From positions 248,001 to 312,000 of the forward strand of contig NZ_JALHAP010000082.1 in assembly GCF_025215095.1 (NCBI RefSeq): a stretch of DNA of 64,000 nt. The letters are read 5' to 3'. Positions 26,944-35,277 of the stretch are shown here, one piece after another. The notes beneath the pieces were generated by a model. The model was given only the letters and a program-made list of their open reading frames with translations. It had not been told where the DNA came from and ran no database searches. How positions within the stretch are numbered: position 1 is the stretch's first letter; each line of letters opens with the position of its first letter. A program made the translations under genes and the position numbers. Origin of the DNA: Dryocola boscaweniae (GTDB taxonomy: Bacteria; Pseudomonadota; Gammaproteobacteria; Enterobacterales; Enterobacteriaceae).

Positions 26944-28215
26944 ATGCAACGTCGTACCTTTATTAAAGCTTTTGCGCTTTCCGCGTCGGTTATCAGCATG
27001 GGGCTGGCTTTCAGCGCCCAGGCGGCCGATACCATCAAAGTAGGCATTATGCATTCGCTCTCCGGCACGATGGCCATTTCCGAAACGCCCCTAAAAGACG
27101 TGGCGCTGATGACCATCGCTGACATCAACGCCAAAGGCGGCGTGCTGGGCAAACAGCTTGAGCCGGTAGTGGTTGACCCGGCCTCCAACTGGCCGCTGTT
27201 TGCTGAGAAAGCGCGTCAGTTGCTAAGCCAGGACAAAGCGGCGGTGGTGTTTGGCTGCTGGACATCGGTATCGCGTAAATCCGTGCTGCCGGTGTTTGAG
27301 GAGCTCAACGGGCTGCTGTTCTATCCGGTGCAGTACGAAGGCGAAGAGATGTCGCCAAACGTGTTCTATACCGGCGCTGCGCCAAACCAGCAGGCGATCC
27401 CGGCGGTGGAATACCTGATGAGCGAAGACGGCGGGGCGGCGAAACGCTACTTCCTGCTGGGCACCGATTACGTTTATCCGCGCACCACCAACAAAATCCT
27501 GCGCGCTTTCCTGCATTCCAAAGGCGTGCAGGATAAAGATATCGAAGAGGTCTACACCCCGTTTGGCTACAGCGATTACCAGACCATCGTTTCTAATATC
27601 AAGAAGTTCTCCGCCGGTGGTAAAACGGCGGTGATCTCCACCATCAACGGCGACTCTAACGTGCCGTTCTACAAAGAGCTGGCGAACCAGGGGCTGAAGG
27701 CAACGGACGTGCCGGTGGTGGCGTTCTCCGTGGGTGAAGAAGAGCTGCGCGGCATCGACACCAAACCGCTGGTGGGCAATCTGGCCGCCTGGAACTACTT
27801 CGAGTCCGTGGATAATGCAACCAACAAACAGTTCGTCGCCGAATGGAAGGCTTATGCGAAAGCCCACAAGCTGCCGAACGCCGATACCGTGGTCACCAAC
27901 GATCCGATGGAAGCCACCTACGTTGGCATCCATATGTGGGCCCAGGCCGTTGAAAAAGCAGGCACCACGGATGTGGATAAAGTTCGTGCCGCCATGGCCG
28001 GGCAAACCTTTAAAGCGCCTTCCGGCTTTACCCTGACGATGGACGCCACCAACCACCATCTGCATAAGCCGGTGATGATCGGCGAAATCGAAGGCAACGG
28101 TCAGTTCAACGTGGTGTGGCAGACCGAAGGCCCGGTTCGCGCGCAGCCGTGGAGCCCGTTTATTGCCGGGAACGACAAGAAGTCTGATGAGCCGGTGAAG
28201 ACGGCCAGCAACTAA
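26944..28215 (+). CDS. urtA: Urea ABC transporter substrate-binding protein UrtA
   Basis: A 423-residue periplasmic urea-binding protein. The N-terminus MQRRTFIKAFALSASVISMG carries a twin-arginine motif (RRTFIK) followed by a hydrophobic stretch and AQA, so export by Tat is likely. The mature part shows the UrtA blocks VGIMHSLSGTMAISE, FGCWTSVSRKSVLPVFEELN, LFYPVQYEGEE, YTGAAPNQQAIPA and NDPMEATYVGIHMWAQAVEKA. The ATG at 26944 with AGGAGTGAG upstream is preferred over a GTG nine bases earlier that overlaps that ribosome-binding site. It starts the urtABCDE series. Confidence 0.95.
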   Translation: MQRRTFIKAFALSASVISMGLAFSAQAADTIKVGIMHSLSGTMAISETPLKDVALMTIADINAKGGVLGKQLEPVVVDPASNWPLFAEKARQLLSQDKAAVVFGCWTSVSRKSVLPVFEELNGLLFYPVQYEGEEMSPNVFYTGAAPNQQAIPAVEYLMSEDGGAAKRYFLLGTDYVYPRTTNKILRAFLHSKGVQDKDIEEVYTPFGYSDYQTIVSNIKKFSAGGKTAVISTINGDSNVPFYKELANQGLKATDVPVVAFSVGEEELRGIDTKPLVGNLAAWNYFESVDNATNKQFVAEWKAYAKAHKLPNADTVVTNDPMEATYVGIHMWAQAVEKAGTTDVDKVRAAMAGQTFKAPSGFTLTMDATNHHLHKPVMIGEIEGNGQFNVVWQTEGPVRAQPWSPFIAGNDKKSDEPVKTASN

Positions 28216-28221
28216 ACCAGA

Positions 28222-28291
28222 TGGCGGGTGGCGCTATGCACCCGCCCTACATTTCGACGCGAAGGGTGGATAAGCGCGAGCGCATTCATCC
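28222..28291. repeat. REP-like palindromic repeat pair between urtA and urtB
   Basis: GCGGGTGGCGCTATGCACCC followed by GCCCTAC at 28222-28250, and AAGGGTGGATAAGCGCGAGC followed by GCATTCATCC at 28262-28291. The position after a binding-protein gene suggests stabilisation of the upstream message. Confidence 0.7.
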
Positions 28292-28310
28292 TTGCAAGCA
28301 GGAGACGCCC

Positions 28311-29876
28311 ATGAAACTCATAAGATGGCTGCTGATCGTAGCCTGGCTGCTGCCGTGTTTCGCCCGCGCCGGAGATGCCGAGGATTTTGCGGCGGCTAAC
28401 CGATCCGCACAGGCGAAGCTGCTGCAAAGCTGGGCGGCAGCGCCGGACGCGGCCCGCCTCCCGTTACTAAGCGCCCTAAACCAGGAAAGCCTGGTGACCG
28501 ATGAACAACACCATGCGTTCGCGCAAACGGATTCAACGCTTACCCCGCTTGGCGAAGCTAAAACGCCAGCCGGAGAGGTGAAAAAAGTGCGTCTCACTAA
28601 CCGCTTACGCATTCTGGCTGCCAGCGCGCTGGCCAGTCATCGGCTGGTAAGTGACAACGTCACCGTGCGCCTGCAGGCGGCAAAAGCATTACAAAGAGAG
28701 GCTGAGCCTGGGCTGCTTCCTCTGCTTGAACAAAGGCTTAACGCCGAACAGGATGAAAGCGTGCGCACCGCGCTTGAAGGGGCGTTGGCTCGTCTGCGGC
28801 TTGCAAGCCCCGATGCGAAAGTGCGCTTAAGCGCGGTCGAGCTTCTTGGGCATTCCGCCGATCCGGATACGCAGGCATTGCTAAAACCGCTGACCGATGC
28901 GCAAAACGAACCTGACGCGCAGGTGCGCGAGGCGGCAGGCGAAGGGCTGCAAAAAATCCAGCACCGGCTGATGCTCGGCGACATCCTCGGCCAGGCGTTT
29001 ATGGGGCTTTCTTTAGGATCGATTCTGTTACTCGCAGCGCTGGGCCTTGCGATCACTTACGGTCTGCTGGGCGTTATCAATATGGCGCACGGCGAAATGC
29101 TGATGCTGGGCGCTTACTCTGCCTGGCTGGTCCAGACGGGTTTTCAACAGTATGCCCCCGGCTGGCTGACGTTCTATCCGATTGTGGCGTTGCCGGTAGC
29201 TTTCGCCGTTACTGCGGGTATCGGCATGGCGCTTGAACGCACGGTTATCCGCCATCTCTACGGACGGCCGCTGGAAACGCTGCTGGCGACGTGGGGCATC
29301 AGCCTGATGCTTATCCAGATTGTGCGCATGGTATTTGGCGCGCAGAACATGGAAGTGGCGAACCCGGCGTGGCTTTCCGGCGGCGTGCAGGTGCTGCCGA
29401 ACCTCATCCTGCCGTGGAACCGGCTCGTGGTGCTGGGCTTTGTCATGCTGGTGCTGCTGTTTACCTGGCTGCTGCTTAACAAAACGCGTCTGGGCATGAA
29501 CGTGCGGGCCGTTACGCAAAACCGTGCGATGGCGGCCTGCTGCGGCGTGCCGACCGGGCGCGTGGATATGCTGGCCTTTGGCCTCGGCTCCGGCATTGCC
29601 GGACTGGGGGGCGTTGCGCTCTCGCAGCTTGGCAACGTCGGTCCGGAACTGGGCCAGGGCTACATTATCGATTCGTTTTTAGTGGTGGTGCTTGGCGGCG
29701 TGGGGCAGCTTGCCGGGAGCGTGGCCGCCGCGTTCGGGCTGGGTATCTTCAACAAAATACTGGAGCCGCAAATCGGCGCGGTGCTGGGCAAAATTTTAAT
29801 CCTTGTGATGATTATTCTGTTTATTCAGAAACGTCCGCAGGGCCTGTTTGCGCTGAAAGGGAGGATCCTCGACTGA
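28311..29876 (+). CDS. urtB: Urea ABC transporter permease UrtB
   Basis: A 521-residue permease. A signal-like segment (MKLIRWLLIVAWLLPCFARA) leads a roughly 210-residue extracytoplasmic helical-repeat region with regularly spaced VRLQAAKAL, VRTALEGALARL and VREAAGEGL motifs. A LivH-type membrane domain follows (GLAITYGLLGVINMAHGEML; LGMNVRAVTQNRAMAACCGV; GVGQLAGS). This long form is normal for UrtB. CAGGAGACG is placed before the ATG at 28311. The stop overlaps the urtC start (TGATG). It contains a matS site at 28651. Confidence 0.93.
   Translation: MKLIRWLLIVAWLLPCFARAGDAEDFAAANRSAQAKLLQSWAAAPDAARLPLLSALNQESLVTDEQHHAFAQTDSTLTPLGEAKTPAGEVKKVRLTNRLRILAASALASHRLVSDNVTVRLQAAKALQREAEPGLLPLLEQRLNAEQDESVRTALEGALARLRLASPDAKVRLSAVELLGHSADPDTQALLKPLTDAQNEPDAQVREAAGEGLQKIQHRLMLGDILGQAFMGLSLGSILLLAALGLAITYGLLGVINMAHGEMLMLGAYSAWLVQTGFQQYAPGWLTFYPIVALPVAFAVTAGIGMALERTVIRHLYGRPLETLLATWGISLMLIQIVRMVFGAQNMEVANPAWLSGGVQVLPNLILPWNRLVVLGFVMLVLLFTWLLLNKTRLGMNVRAVTQNRAMAACCGVPTGRVDMLAFGLGSGIAGLGGVALSQLGNVGPELGQGYIIDSFLVVVLGGVGQLAGSVAAAFGLGIFNKILEPQIGAVLGKILILVMIILFIQKRPQGLFALKGRILD
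28651..28663. other. matS site (MatP-binding, Ter macrodomain)
   Basis: GTGACAACGTCAC is an exact match to GTGACRNYGTCAC, within urtB. Confidence 0.85.
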
Positions 29877-30949
29877 TGAGCCAGCCGCTGACGTTAACCC
29901 TGACTCGCAAAGCGCCGCGCCTGAGCGCCGCGCTGGGAACTTTACTGGTTGTTGCGATGCTGACGCTGCCGTTTTTGACGCTGCTGCCAGCCGGTCATCC
30001 CTGGGCTTTGTCCACCTACACGTTGACGCTGGTCGGCAAAATTCTTTGCTACGCCACCGTCGCCGTGGCGCTGGATTTGGTGTGGGGATACGCGGGATTG
30101 CTCTCGCTGGGACACGGTATTTTCTTTGCCCTGGGCGGCTATGCGATGGGCATGTATCTGATGCGCCAGGCCGCAGGTGACGGGCTGCCTGAATTTATGT
30201 CTTTCCTTTCCTGGAGCGAGCTGCCCTGGTTCTGGTGGGGCACGCAGCATTTTGCCTGGGCGATGGCGCTGGTTGTGCTGGTGCCGGGGCTGCTGGCGCT
30301 GGTGTTTGGCTTTTTTGCCTTCCGTTCAAAAATCAAAGGCGTGTATTTCTCGATAATGACCCAGGCGCTGACCTATGCCGGCATGCTGCTGTTCTTTCGC
30401 AACGAAACCGGCTTTGGCGGCAATAACGGCTTTACCGGATTTACCACCCTTCTGGGCATGCCCATCACGGCGACGAGCACGCGCATCGGGTTATTTATCG
30501 CCACGGTTTTGCTGCTGATAGCGAGCCTTGCCGTTGGCTTTGCACTCGCGCGCAGCAAGTTTGGCCGCGTGTTGACCGCCGTGCGCGATGCGGAAAACCG
30601 TCTCGTGTTCTGCGGCTACGACCCGCGTGGTTTTAAATTACTCGTCTGGACGTTATCTGCCGTGCTCTGCGGGCTGGCAGGCGCGCTTTATGTGCCGCAG
30701 GTTGGGATTATCAACCCGGGCGAAATGTCGCCGACTAACTCCATCGAGGCCGCGATTTGGGTCGCGCTTGGCGGGCGCGGCACGTTGATTGGGCCAATAC
30801 TCGGCGCAGGACTTGTGAACGGCGCAAAAAGCTATTTCACCATGGCTGTACCGGAATACTGGCAGTTGTTCCTCGGGCTGATTTTTATCATCGTGACGCT
30901 GTTTTTGCCGCGCGGCGTGATTGGCCTGCTGCGTAAAGGAGAGAAATGA
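29876..30949 (+). CDS. urtC: Urea ABC transporter permease UrtC
   Basis: A 357-residue LivM-type inner-membrane permease, partner of UrtB. Family blocks are GYAGLLSLGHGIFFALGGYA, FRSKIKGVYFSIMTQALTYA, FRNETGFGGNNGFTGF, RDAENRLVFCGYDPRGFKL and WVALGGRGTLIGPILGAGLV. Ten or so hydrophobic segments are visible. The start shares a base with the urtB stop (TGATG), with GGAGG upstream inside the end of urtB. The stop overlaps the urtD start. Confidence 0.93.
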   Translation: MSQPLTLTLTRKAPRLSAALGTLLVVAMLTLPFLTLLPAGHPWALSTYTLTLVGKILCYATVAVALDLVWGYAGLLSLGHGIFFALGGYAMGMYLMRQAAGDGLPEFMSFLSWSELPWFWWGTQHFAWAMALVVLVPGLLALVFGFFAFRSKIKGVYFSIMTQALTYAGMLLFFRNETGFGGNNGFTGFTTLLGMPITATSTRIGLFIATVLLLIASLAVGFALARSKFGRVLTAVRDAENRLVFCGYDPRGFKLLVWTLSAVLCGLAGALYVPQVGIINPGEMSPTNSIEAAIWVALGGRGTLIGPILGAGLVNGAKSYFTMAVPEYWQLFLGLIFIIVTLFLPRGVIGLLRKGEK

Positions 30950-31746
30950 TGCAACCTGGCGAACCGCTATTCACCCGTCAGCATCTGACGGACAGATATC
31001 GCGAACAGACCGATCCGGTGCTGATGCTGGAAAACATCAACGTTAGTTTCGACGGCTTTAAGGCGCTGACGGATCTCTCACTCAATATTGGCGTGGGGGA
31101 GCTGCGCTGCGTGATTGGCCCGAACGGCGCGGGCAAAACCACGCTGATGGATGTGATCACCGGCAAAACTAAACCGCAAACCGGCAAGGCATTTTACGAT
31201 CAGTCCACGGACCTGCTGCGCCTTGAGCCCGCAGAAATTGCCAAAAAAGGAATAGGGCGTAAGTTCCAGAAGCCCACGGTTTTTGAAGCGCTGACGGTGT
31301 TTGAAAATCTTGAGATAGCCCAAAAAGCGGATAAGTCGGTGTGGGCGAGCCTGCGGGCAAAACTGACTTCCGAGCAGCGCGATCGCATCGATGAAATGCT
31401 GACTACGCTGCGCCTTGGCGCAGAACGCCACCGCCAGGCAGGCCTGCTGTCGCACGGACAAAAGCAGTTTCTGGAAATAGGTATGCTGCTGGTGCAGGAG
31501 CCGCATTTACTGTTGCTGGACGAGCCTGCGGCAGGCATGACGGATGCGGAAACCGAATACACCGCCGAACTTTTCCGCCAGCTTGCGGGCAGGCACTCTC
31601 TGATGGTGGTGGAGCACGATATGGGCTTTGTGGAAACCATAGCCGATCACGTTACGGTGCTGCATCAGGGACAGGTGCTGGCAGAAGGTTCGCTGCAAGA
31701 TGTGCAGGCCAACGAGCAGGTCATTGAAGTTTATCTGGGACGTTAA
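30946..31746 (+). CDS. urtD: Urea ABC transporter ATP-binding protein UrtD
   Basis: A 266-residue cytoplasmic ATPase of the LivG type. Walker A is IGPNGAGKTTL, the signature motif has the UrtD-specific form LSHGQKQFLE in place of LSGGQ, Walker B is LLLLDEPAAGM, and the switch histidine is in VVEHDMGFVE. Two consecutive ATG codons at the start follow GGAG; either could be used. The first overlaps the urtC stop. A repeat unit separates it from urtE. Confidence 0.93.
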   Translation: MMQPGEPLFTRQHLTDRYREQTDPVLMLENINVSFDGFKALTDLSLNIGVGELRCVIGPNGAGKTTLMDVITGKTKPQTGKAFYDQSTDLLRLEPAEIAKKGIGRKFQKPTVFEALTVFENLEIAQKADKSVWASLRAKLTSEQRDRIDEMLTTLRLGAERHRQAGLLSHGQKQFLEIGMLLVQEPHLLLLDEPAAGMTDAETEYTAELFRQLAGRHSLMVVEHDMGFVETIADHVTVLHQGQVLAEGSLQDVQANEQVIEVYLGR

Positions 31747-31763
31747 TAACGAAGGCGGAACTT

Positions 31764-31794
31764 GTAGGGCGGATAAGCACAGCGCCATTCGCCG
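31764..31794. repeat. REP-like palindromic repeat between urtD and urtE
   Basis: GTAGGGCGGATAAGCACAGC followed by GCCATTCGCCG lies inside the operon, immediately before the ribosome-binding site of urtE, where it could dampen translation or stabilise the upstream transcript. Confidence 0.7.
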
Positions 31795-31807
31795 GGAGGA
31801 ATTAAAT

Positions 31808-32506
31808 ATGCTGATGGTCCACGAACTAAACCAGTACTACGGCGGCAGCCATATCCTGCGCGGCGTCTCCTTTGACGCCAGAATCGGCGAGGTTACCTGC
31901 CTGCTTGGGCGCAACGGCGTGGGGAAAAGCACCTTGCTGAAATGCCTGATGGGACTTATCCCGGCGAAGTCCGGCAGCGTAAGCTGGCAGCAAAATAATA
32001 TCACCGCGCGTAAACCGCACCAGCGTGTGCAGGCCGGTATTGCCTATGTGCCGCAGGGGCGTGAGATTTTTCCCCGTCTCACCGTTGAAGAAAACCTGCT
32101 GATGGGACTTTCGCGTTTTGCCGGCCGCGATGCAAAACAGGTGCCGGAAGACATTTATCGACTTTTTCCGGTGCTTGAAGAAATGAAGCAGCGCCGTGGC
32201 GGCGATCTTTCGGGCGGGCAACAGCAGCAACTGGCCATCGGGCGTGCGCTGGCCTGCAAACCGCAGCTCCTTATTCTGGACGAGCCTACCGAGGGCATTC
32301 AGCCTTCGGTCATTAAAGAAATAAGCCAGGTCATTAGCCAGCTTGCCGCGAAAGGCGACATGGCTATTTTGCTGGTCGAACAGTTTTATGATTTTGCCGC
32401 AGAACTGGCGGACAGCTATCTGGTGATGTCGCGCGGATCGATTATTCAACGCGGCGCCGGAGCGAATATGGAAGCGGATGGGGTTCGGGGGCTGGTGGCG
32501 ATTTAA
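31808..32506 (+). CDS. urtE: Urea ABC transporter ATP-binding protein UrtE
   Basis: A 232-residue LivF-type ATPase that completes the urea importer. It shows Walker A LGRNGVGKSTLLKCLMG, the characteristic VPQGREIFPRLTVEENLLMG, signature LSGGQQQQLAIGRAL, Walker B LLILDEPTEGIQP and VEQFYDFA with Q in the usual position. The start chosen is the ATG at 31808 behind GGGAGGAAT; the in-frame extension upstream would read through the repeat. Confidence 0.93.
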   Translation: MLMVHELNQYYGGSHILRGVSFDARIGEVTCLLGRNGVGKSTLLKCLMGLIPAKSGSVSWQQNNITARKPHQRVQAGIAYVPQGREIFPRLTVEENLLMGLSRFAGRDAKQVPEDIYRLFPVLEEMKQRRGGDLSGGQQQQLAIGRALACKPQLLILDEPTEGIQPSVIKEISQVISQLAAKGDMAILLVEQFYDFAAELADSYLVMSRGSIIQRGAGANMEADGVRGLVAI

Positions 32507-32603
32507 CGGGGTCGCAAAATGCCGATGTTCTGATGCTTTTTGTAGCCTCGTTTAATGGCCTATAGTAAGGCTCTTACTTTTTAACTCCTCCCGGAGGTCA
32601 GCT

Positions 32604-33788
32604 TTGACTGGCGCAACAAACGAATACCTGCAACCTACCGGCGCGGCTTTATCTGACTGGCAACCTCGTCCTCGCCCGGAGCGCATTGTGCTTGAAGGGC
32701 GCTATTGTCGTCTTGAGCCGCTTACTTCTGAATCCCATACGCAGTCCCTGTGGAAAGCCTGGAGCAAAGCCGAGGATGGGCGCGACTGGACTTACATGAG
32801 CGTGGGGCCGTTTGCCGACGAACAACAGTTTGCCGAATTTGTGGCGAGCGCTGCCGCCAGTGCCGATCCCTTGCACTACGCGGTGATCGACCAAAAAACG
32901 GATCATGCGATGGGCACGCTTTCGCTAATGCGAATCGACCCGGCGAACGGCGTGATGGAAGTTGGTTTTGTGAGTTTTTCCCCCGAGCTAAAACGCACGG
33001 TGCAGGCTACGGAAGCCCATTTTTTGCTGATGAAATATGCCTTCGACGCGCTGGGCTATCGTCGCTACGAATGGAAATGCGACAGCCTGAACGGGCCTTC
33101 GCGCCGCGCCGCTTTGCGCCTTGGGTTCCGCTTTGAAGGGCTTTTCCGGCAGGCAATTGTCTACAAAGGCCGCACGCGTGATACCGCGTGGTTTTCTATT
33201 CTTGATAGCGAATGGCCGCAGATAAAAGTTACTTTTGAGACCTGGCTTGCGGCAGAAAATATGCCGCAGGGAAAACAGATCCGCAGCCTTTCCGATGTGC
33301 GAGCTGAAATCGTGGCCGGTCATTGCGGCAAGCACAGAACTGCCCTGGACGTTCGTCCGCTGGTCCGGAACGATTACTCCGCATGGCGTGAGCTTTGGCA
33401 GGGTTATTTAACGTTTTACGCTTCTCAACTGAGTGATTCACTAAGCCTGCTGACCTGGCAGCGTATGTTGTCGGAGGATGAACCTATGTATGCGCTGGGC
33501 GCATTCGACGCGCAGCAAAAATTGCTCGGTATTGTGCACGTGGTCTATCACCGCGGCACCTGGTCACAGGGCGATCATTGTTATCTGGAAGATCTGTTCA
33601 CCGCGCCGGAATCACGCGGCAAAGGCGTTGGCCGGGCGCTGATAGAAGGGGTTTATCAGCATGCAAAAGCGAAGGGGGCTTCGCGGGTTTACTGGCACAC
33701 GCACGAGACGAACGCTGCCGCGCAAACGCTTTATGACAAGCTCGCGGATAAACCCGGCTTTATTCAGTATCGTAAAGAGTTAGAGTAA
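32604..33788 (+). CDS. Tandem GNAT acetyltransferase (two-domain fusion)
   Basis: A 394-residue protein with two different GNAT folds. Residues about 25-230 are a RimJ/RimL-type domain (LEGRYCRLEPLT, GTLSLMRIDPANGVMEVGFV, WKCDSLNGPSRRAALRLGFR, FEGLFRQAIVYKGRTRDTAW). Residues about 248-394 are a second, classical GNAT domain (LDVRPLVRNDYSAWRELWQG; the acetyl-CoA loop PESRGKGVGRALIEGVYQ; YWHTHETNAAAQTLYDK). Translation starts at a TTG six bases after GGAGG. Both halves look intact, so it is a genuine fusion and not a frameshift artefact. Substrates are unknown; relatives of either half are usually separate genes. Confidence 0.8.
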   Translation: MTGATNEYLQPTGAALSDWQPRPRPERIVLEGRYCRLEPLTSESHTQSLWKAWSKAEDGRDWTYMSVGPFADEQQFAEFVASAAASADPLHYAVIDQKTDHAMGTLSLMRIDPANGVMEVGFVSFSPELKRTVQATEAHFLLMKYAFDALGYRRYEWKCDSLNGPSRRAALRLGFRFEGLFRQAIVYKGRTRDTAWFSILDSEWPQIKVTFETWLAAENMPQGKQIRSLSDVRAEIVAGHCGKHRTALDVRPLVRNDYSAWRELWQGYLTFYASQLSDSLSLLTWQRMLSEDEPMYALGAFDAQQKLLGIVHVVYHRGTWSQGDHCYLEDLFTAPESRGKGVGRALIEGVYQHAKAKGASRVYWHTHETNAAAQTLYDKLADKPGFIQYRKELE

Positions 33789-33798
33789 AGGTTGATTA

Positions 33799-33874
33799 CC
33801 GGGTGGCGCTGGGCTTACCTGCCCTGTGATGCCAAAGCGATTGTTGAATGGATAAGCGTTAACGCCATTCACCG
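33799..33874. repeat. REP-like palindromic repeat pair
   Basis: Degenerate unit CGGGTGGCGCTGGGCTTACC then TGCCC, and GAATGGATAAGCGTTAACGC followed by CATTCACC, between the convergent GNAT fusion and ydeE genes. It may serve as a two-way transcript end. Confidence 0.55.
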
Positions 33875-33875
33875 C

Positions 33876-35081
33876 TTAGCCGACAAACGCCGCCCGCGAC
33901 TTCACCGCCATGCCTTTCACTATCGACATATAGGCCAGTACGATGGCCGCCATCAACACAATAAACAGCATCGACGGCGCAAGCCAGGTGAGCAATAAAC
34001 CCGTTAACAGCGGGTTGCATGCGCCACCCAGCCAGCCGAGCTGCTGCGCTGAAAAGTAGCTCGCTTTCAAACCCGGCGGCGCAATGTTATCGACCAGCAT
34101 ATATTCACCCGGCGCGTAGATCAGTTCGCCCACCGTGAACACCGCGGCAGAAAGCCCCCAGAACAACAAATTGTTTCCTGAGAGCATGAACCCCGCCAGG
34201 CCCGCCATAAAAAATAACGTTCCGTAGAACATCAGTTTTTTGATGTTGTCCGGGCGTATGCGTTTACCCACCAGATACTGAAAAACCACCACCACAAAGG
34301 CATTAACCGGCAGCACTACGCCAACCACTTTTTCAGCAAGCCCCGAGTCGGAAATGGCGATAGCGTACTGCGACAGGCACGCGGCAAAAGATCCGTAAAC
34401 CAGCGAGCCGAGAAAGGCTGAAAGCGTGAAATACATTAACGCTTTGTCCTTGAGCATGCTGCGAGGAGAAAGCACGGCGCTTCCGATTTGCTCGGGAGTA
34501 TTTACCGGCACGCCGTGTACATAGCGGCCGATTAAGATAAACGGGATAACCGCCGTCAGGCCGGATAGCCAGAAAGGTAAATTCGTGCTGTAGAGCACCG
34601 CGAGCGTGCCAATCGGCGGCCCGACGGTCCAGCCGATATTTGAAAAGGTGTAGTTAAGGGAAAATATTTTTGGTTTTTGATGCAGCTCCAGCGTGTCGGA
34701 AAAATAACCTTTCAGCACCGTAGAAAATACCGAGTACGCGCAGTTAATAAGCGAGTAAAAAATTACTACCAGTACGGAATTATTAACCAGCGGTATTGCA
34801 ATAAATCCGGCAAGAAAAAGGGCGATTGCCAGCAGCATGTATTTTTTCTTATCAAATTTGTCCGCCAGAATGCCAAACCAGAGGCTAAAAATAACGCCTG
34901 CCGTTAGCGCAATGGTTAAAGCAAGACCGATCTCTTTTAGCGGCATGTTGTACTGGCGTGCAAGATAAATGGTCATAAACGGCAGGGTGAGACCGCGGCC
35001 AACGGTCAGCAGCAAAGAGGCGATAAGTAAAATGCTTGTTGATAATTGCTTGCCGGAAAACAACTTCGCGAGGGTAGCCAT
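33876..35081 (-). CDS. ydeE: MFS efflux transporter YdeE-like
   Basis: A 401-residue inner-membrane carrier with 12 hydrophobic segments. It shares with E. coli YdeE the N-terminal LLLTVGRG and LPFMTIYLARQYN, FGILADKFDKKKYMLLAI, VVIFYSLINCAYSVF and the late AAVFTVGELIYAPGEYML. In E. coli YdeE exports dipeptides when overproduced. Its position next to eamA and the mar locus is the same as in E. coli, which supports the name. No strong ribosome-binding site is seen before the ATG at 35079-35081. Confidence 0.82.
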   Translation of the reverse strand: MATLAKLFSGKQLSTSILLIASLLLTVGRGLTLPFMTIYLARQYNMPLKEIGLALTIALTAGVIFSLWFGILADKFDKKKYMLLAIALFLAGFIAIPLVNNSVLVVIFYSLINCAYSVFSTVLKGYFSDTLELHQKPKIFSLNYTFSNIGWTVGPPIGTLAVLYSTNLPFWLSGLTAVIPFILIGRYVHGVPVNTPEQIGSAVLSPRSMLKDKALMYFTLSAFLGSLVYGSFAACLSQYAIAISDSGLAEKVVGVVLPVNAFVVVVFQYLVGKRIRPDNIKKLMFYGTLFFMAGLAGFMLSGNNLLFWGLSAAVFTVGELIYAPGEYMLVDNIAPPGLKASYFSAQQLGWLGGACNPLLTGLLLTWLAPSMLFIVLMAAIVLAYMSIVKGMAVKSRAAFVG

Positions 35082-35277
35082 TTTTATCAGTATCTGTGGA
35101 AGGCGTGGAAGACAGCGGTCAGATTTATCATGAAGAAACAGCTAAGTATAGGGCTGACTTATCACCAGAGCACAGCGAATCACATCTGTATGGCTGGGAT
35201 TTATTGCGATCTGTATCTGTTAATGCCCGGGTTTTAGGCTTAAGTTTTAACAAATTTATAAAATGACAGGGGCGGGT

